A DNA stretch of 7,164 nt from Anaerolineaceae bacterium (lineage in GTDB: Bacteria; Chloroflexota; Anaerolineae; Anaerolineales; Anaerolineaceae): positions 1-7,164 of the forward strand of contig JAIOTF010000011.1 in assembly GCA_021107195.1 (NCBI GenBank), read 5' to 3'. Of this stretch, positions 6,166 to 7,164 are shown piece by piece. Position 1 is the first letter of the stretch, and each line of letters starts with the position of its first letter. A program made the position numbers and the translations under genes. Under the pieces are notes generated by a model. The model was not told the origin of the DNA and did not search any database. It was given only the letters and a program-made list of their open reading frames with translations.

Positions 6166-7164
6166 ATGATCCCTCAACAGCATCCTTACATTCCGGGCAG
6201 CGCACCTCTCACCTTGCCGCTCTCCCGCTTCCTGCCGCTTTTACCTGACGGCATGGCGGGCACATGGCTGCGTGCCAATGTGCCCGCTGGGAATTGGGTG
6301 CTTGACCCGCTGGGGGCCTCTCCGGCACTAGTGGCAGAAGCGGCGCGCGCCGGGTATCGTGTGGCTGTAACCACAACCAATCCCATCCTCAGCTTTATGA
6401 TAGAAGTGCTGGCAAGATCACCTCGGGAAAGCGAGCTGCAGGCTGCCATGTCTGCCCTTGCGATCCTGCGCCGCGGCAATATGCGTCTGGAAAATGAACT
6501 CCAATCGCTGTATGAAACCCAATGCCCGATGTGCGGGAGCATCGTTCAAGCAGACGGGTATCTCTGGGAACGAGACGCTGCTGAACCTTACGCCTGCCTG
6601 TACCACTGCCCCGCATGCGATCAGGAAGGCGAGCACCCGCCAACTGAATTTGACCTGGAGAAGCTGCACAATCTCGGCAGCCACAAGCTGCATTATGCGC
6701 GCGCCCTGGAACGAGTGAATATAGGAGAAACACAAGCCCGGCGCGGTGCGGAAGACGCACTGAAAACTTTTCTGCCCAGGCAGTTATATGTGATTTCAAC
6801 GTTGATCAACAAGACCGCTTCATTAAACCTTCCACTCTCCGGGAAACAACTACTACACGCATTAATCCTGAGCGTGTGCGACCAGGGAAACGCCTTGTGG
6901 GCGTGGCCGAGCGCTCGCAGCCGCCCGCGACAGTTAACGACACCGCCTCGTTTCCGGGAAAACAATTTATGGGTAGCTTTTGAAACCGCCGTCCAGGAAT
7001 GGCAATCTGATCTGCCTGCGATTGAGGTAACTCACTGGCCTGCCCTGCCATCTTCGACAAGAGGTATCTGCATCTTCTCCGGGCGGCCAGGTGCACTGCT
7101 GACAGAGGCAAGTGGACTATCCTTCAAGGCAATGATCAGCGTGCTGCCCCGTCCTTCGCAGGCG
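6166..7164 (+). CDS. DNA methyltransferase-like protein with zinc ribbon, probably catalytically degenerate (5' part)
   Basis: The first 333 residues of a protein that continues past the window. An in-frame TAA at 6157 makes the ATG at 6166 the first possible start. Residues 43-83 (NWVLDPLGASPALVAEA, then GYRVAVTTTNPILSFMIEVLA) follow the layout of the SAM-binding region of DUF1156-like/adenine-specific DNA methylases (VLDPF-GSGTT--EA, then GiD-NP), but the glycine loop is replaced by LGASPAL. A CPMCG pair (Cys120, Cys123) and YHCPAC (Cys148, Cys151) form a zinc-ribbon-like cluster. LPRQLYVISTLINK (203-216) and PPRFRENNLWVAFE (260-273) resemble later segments of the same methylases. Where a catalytic DPPY motif would be expected, the sequence reads GICIFSGRPGALL. 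I infer a methyltransferase fold that has lost activity, perhaps kept for nucleic-acid binding. The promoter lies directly upstream. The family placement is by motif layout alone and could be wrong; I cannot give a function. Confidence 0.6.
   Translation, partial: MIPQQHPYIPGSAPLTLPLSRFLPLLPDGMAGTWLRANVPAGNWVLDPLGASPALVAEAARAGYRVAVTTTNPILSFMIEVLARSPRESELQAAMSALAILRRGNMRLENELQSLYETQCPMCGSIVQADGYLWERDAAEPYACLYHCPACDQEGEHPPTEFDLEKLHNLGSHKLHYARALERVNIGETQARRGAEDALKTFLPRQLYVISTLINKTASLNLPLSGKQLLHALILSVCDQGNALWAWPSARSRPRQLTTPPRFRENNLWVAFETAVQEWQSDLPAIEVTHWPALPSSTRGICIFSGRPGALLTEASGLSFKAMISVLPRPSQA

Noticed and set aside
6186..7111. Several overlapping minus-strand open frames (90-134 codons)
   Set aside because: They are antisense to a continuous 333-codon plus-strand frame with a promoter and recognisable methylase-like segments. 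None shows a family motif.
1..7164. tRNA, rRNA, riboswitch or prophage content
   Set aside because: I saw no cloverleaf, ribosomal segment, recognisable riboswitch core or phage structural gene on either strand.

Overview
The window looks like chromosomal DNA of a bacterium of moderate GC content, most plausibly Chloroflexota (Anaerolineae-like). This rests on the style of the proteins: a very long membrane histidine kinase with stacked GAF domains, a TrpB2-type tryptophan synthase, and a large methyltransferase-like protein of a kind I associate with that phylum. The assignment is inferred from gene content and was not tested by a search.

Layout, left to right. (1) Positions 2-376, + strand: the C-terminal end of a TrpB2-type tryptophan synthase beta chain, with its start outside the window. 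(2) Positions 377-540: a short convergent spacer with one strong hairpin (411-444) that could end transcription from both sides. (3) Positions 541-1713, - strand: a complete FIST-domain sensor protein. (4) Positions 1759-5790, - strand: a 1343-residue sensor histidine kinase with an extracytoplasmic PDZ-like domain, about ten membrane helices, four GAF domains and a HisKA/HATPase core. The kinase is read first and the FIST gene follows after 45 bp with a good ribosome binding site, so the two probably form a signalling operon. No response regulator is present. (5) Positions 5791-6165: a divergent, AT-rich intergenic region. It holds a likely -10 box for the kinase operon, a 112-bp MITE-like element with perfect 14-bp terminal inverted repeats and a near-perfect 9-bp target duplication, and a good promoter for the rightward gene. 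(6) Positions 6166-7164, + strand: the first 333 codons of a DNA methyltransferase-like protein that runs off the window. It has a zinc-ribbon-type cysteine cluster, but its SAM-binding and catalytic motifs appear eroded.

How they fit together: the kinase and the FIST protein are the only genes here that clearly belong to one process, sensing at the membrane and in the cytoplasm. Their output is unknown because the partner regulator is elsewhere. The trpB2 fragment and the methyltransferase-like gene appear to be neighbours without a functional link. The points most worth checking are the kinase-FIST pair, the apparently inactivated methyltransferase-like protein with a near-leaderless promoter, and the MITE-like insertion between the divergent promoters.
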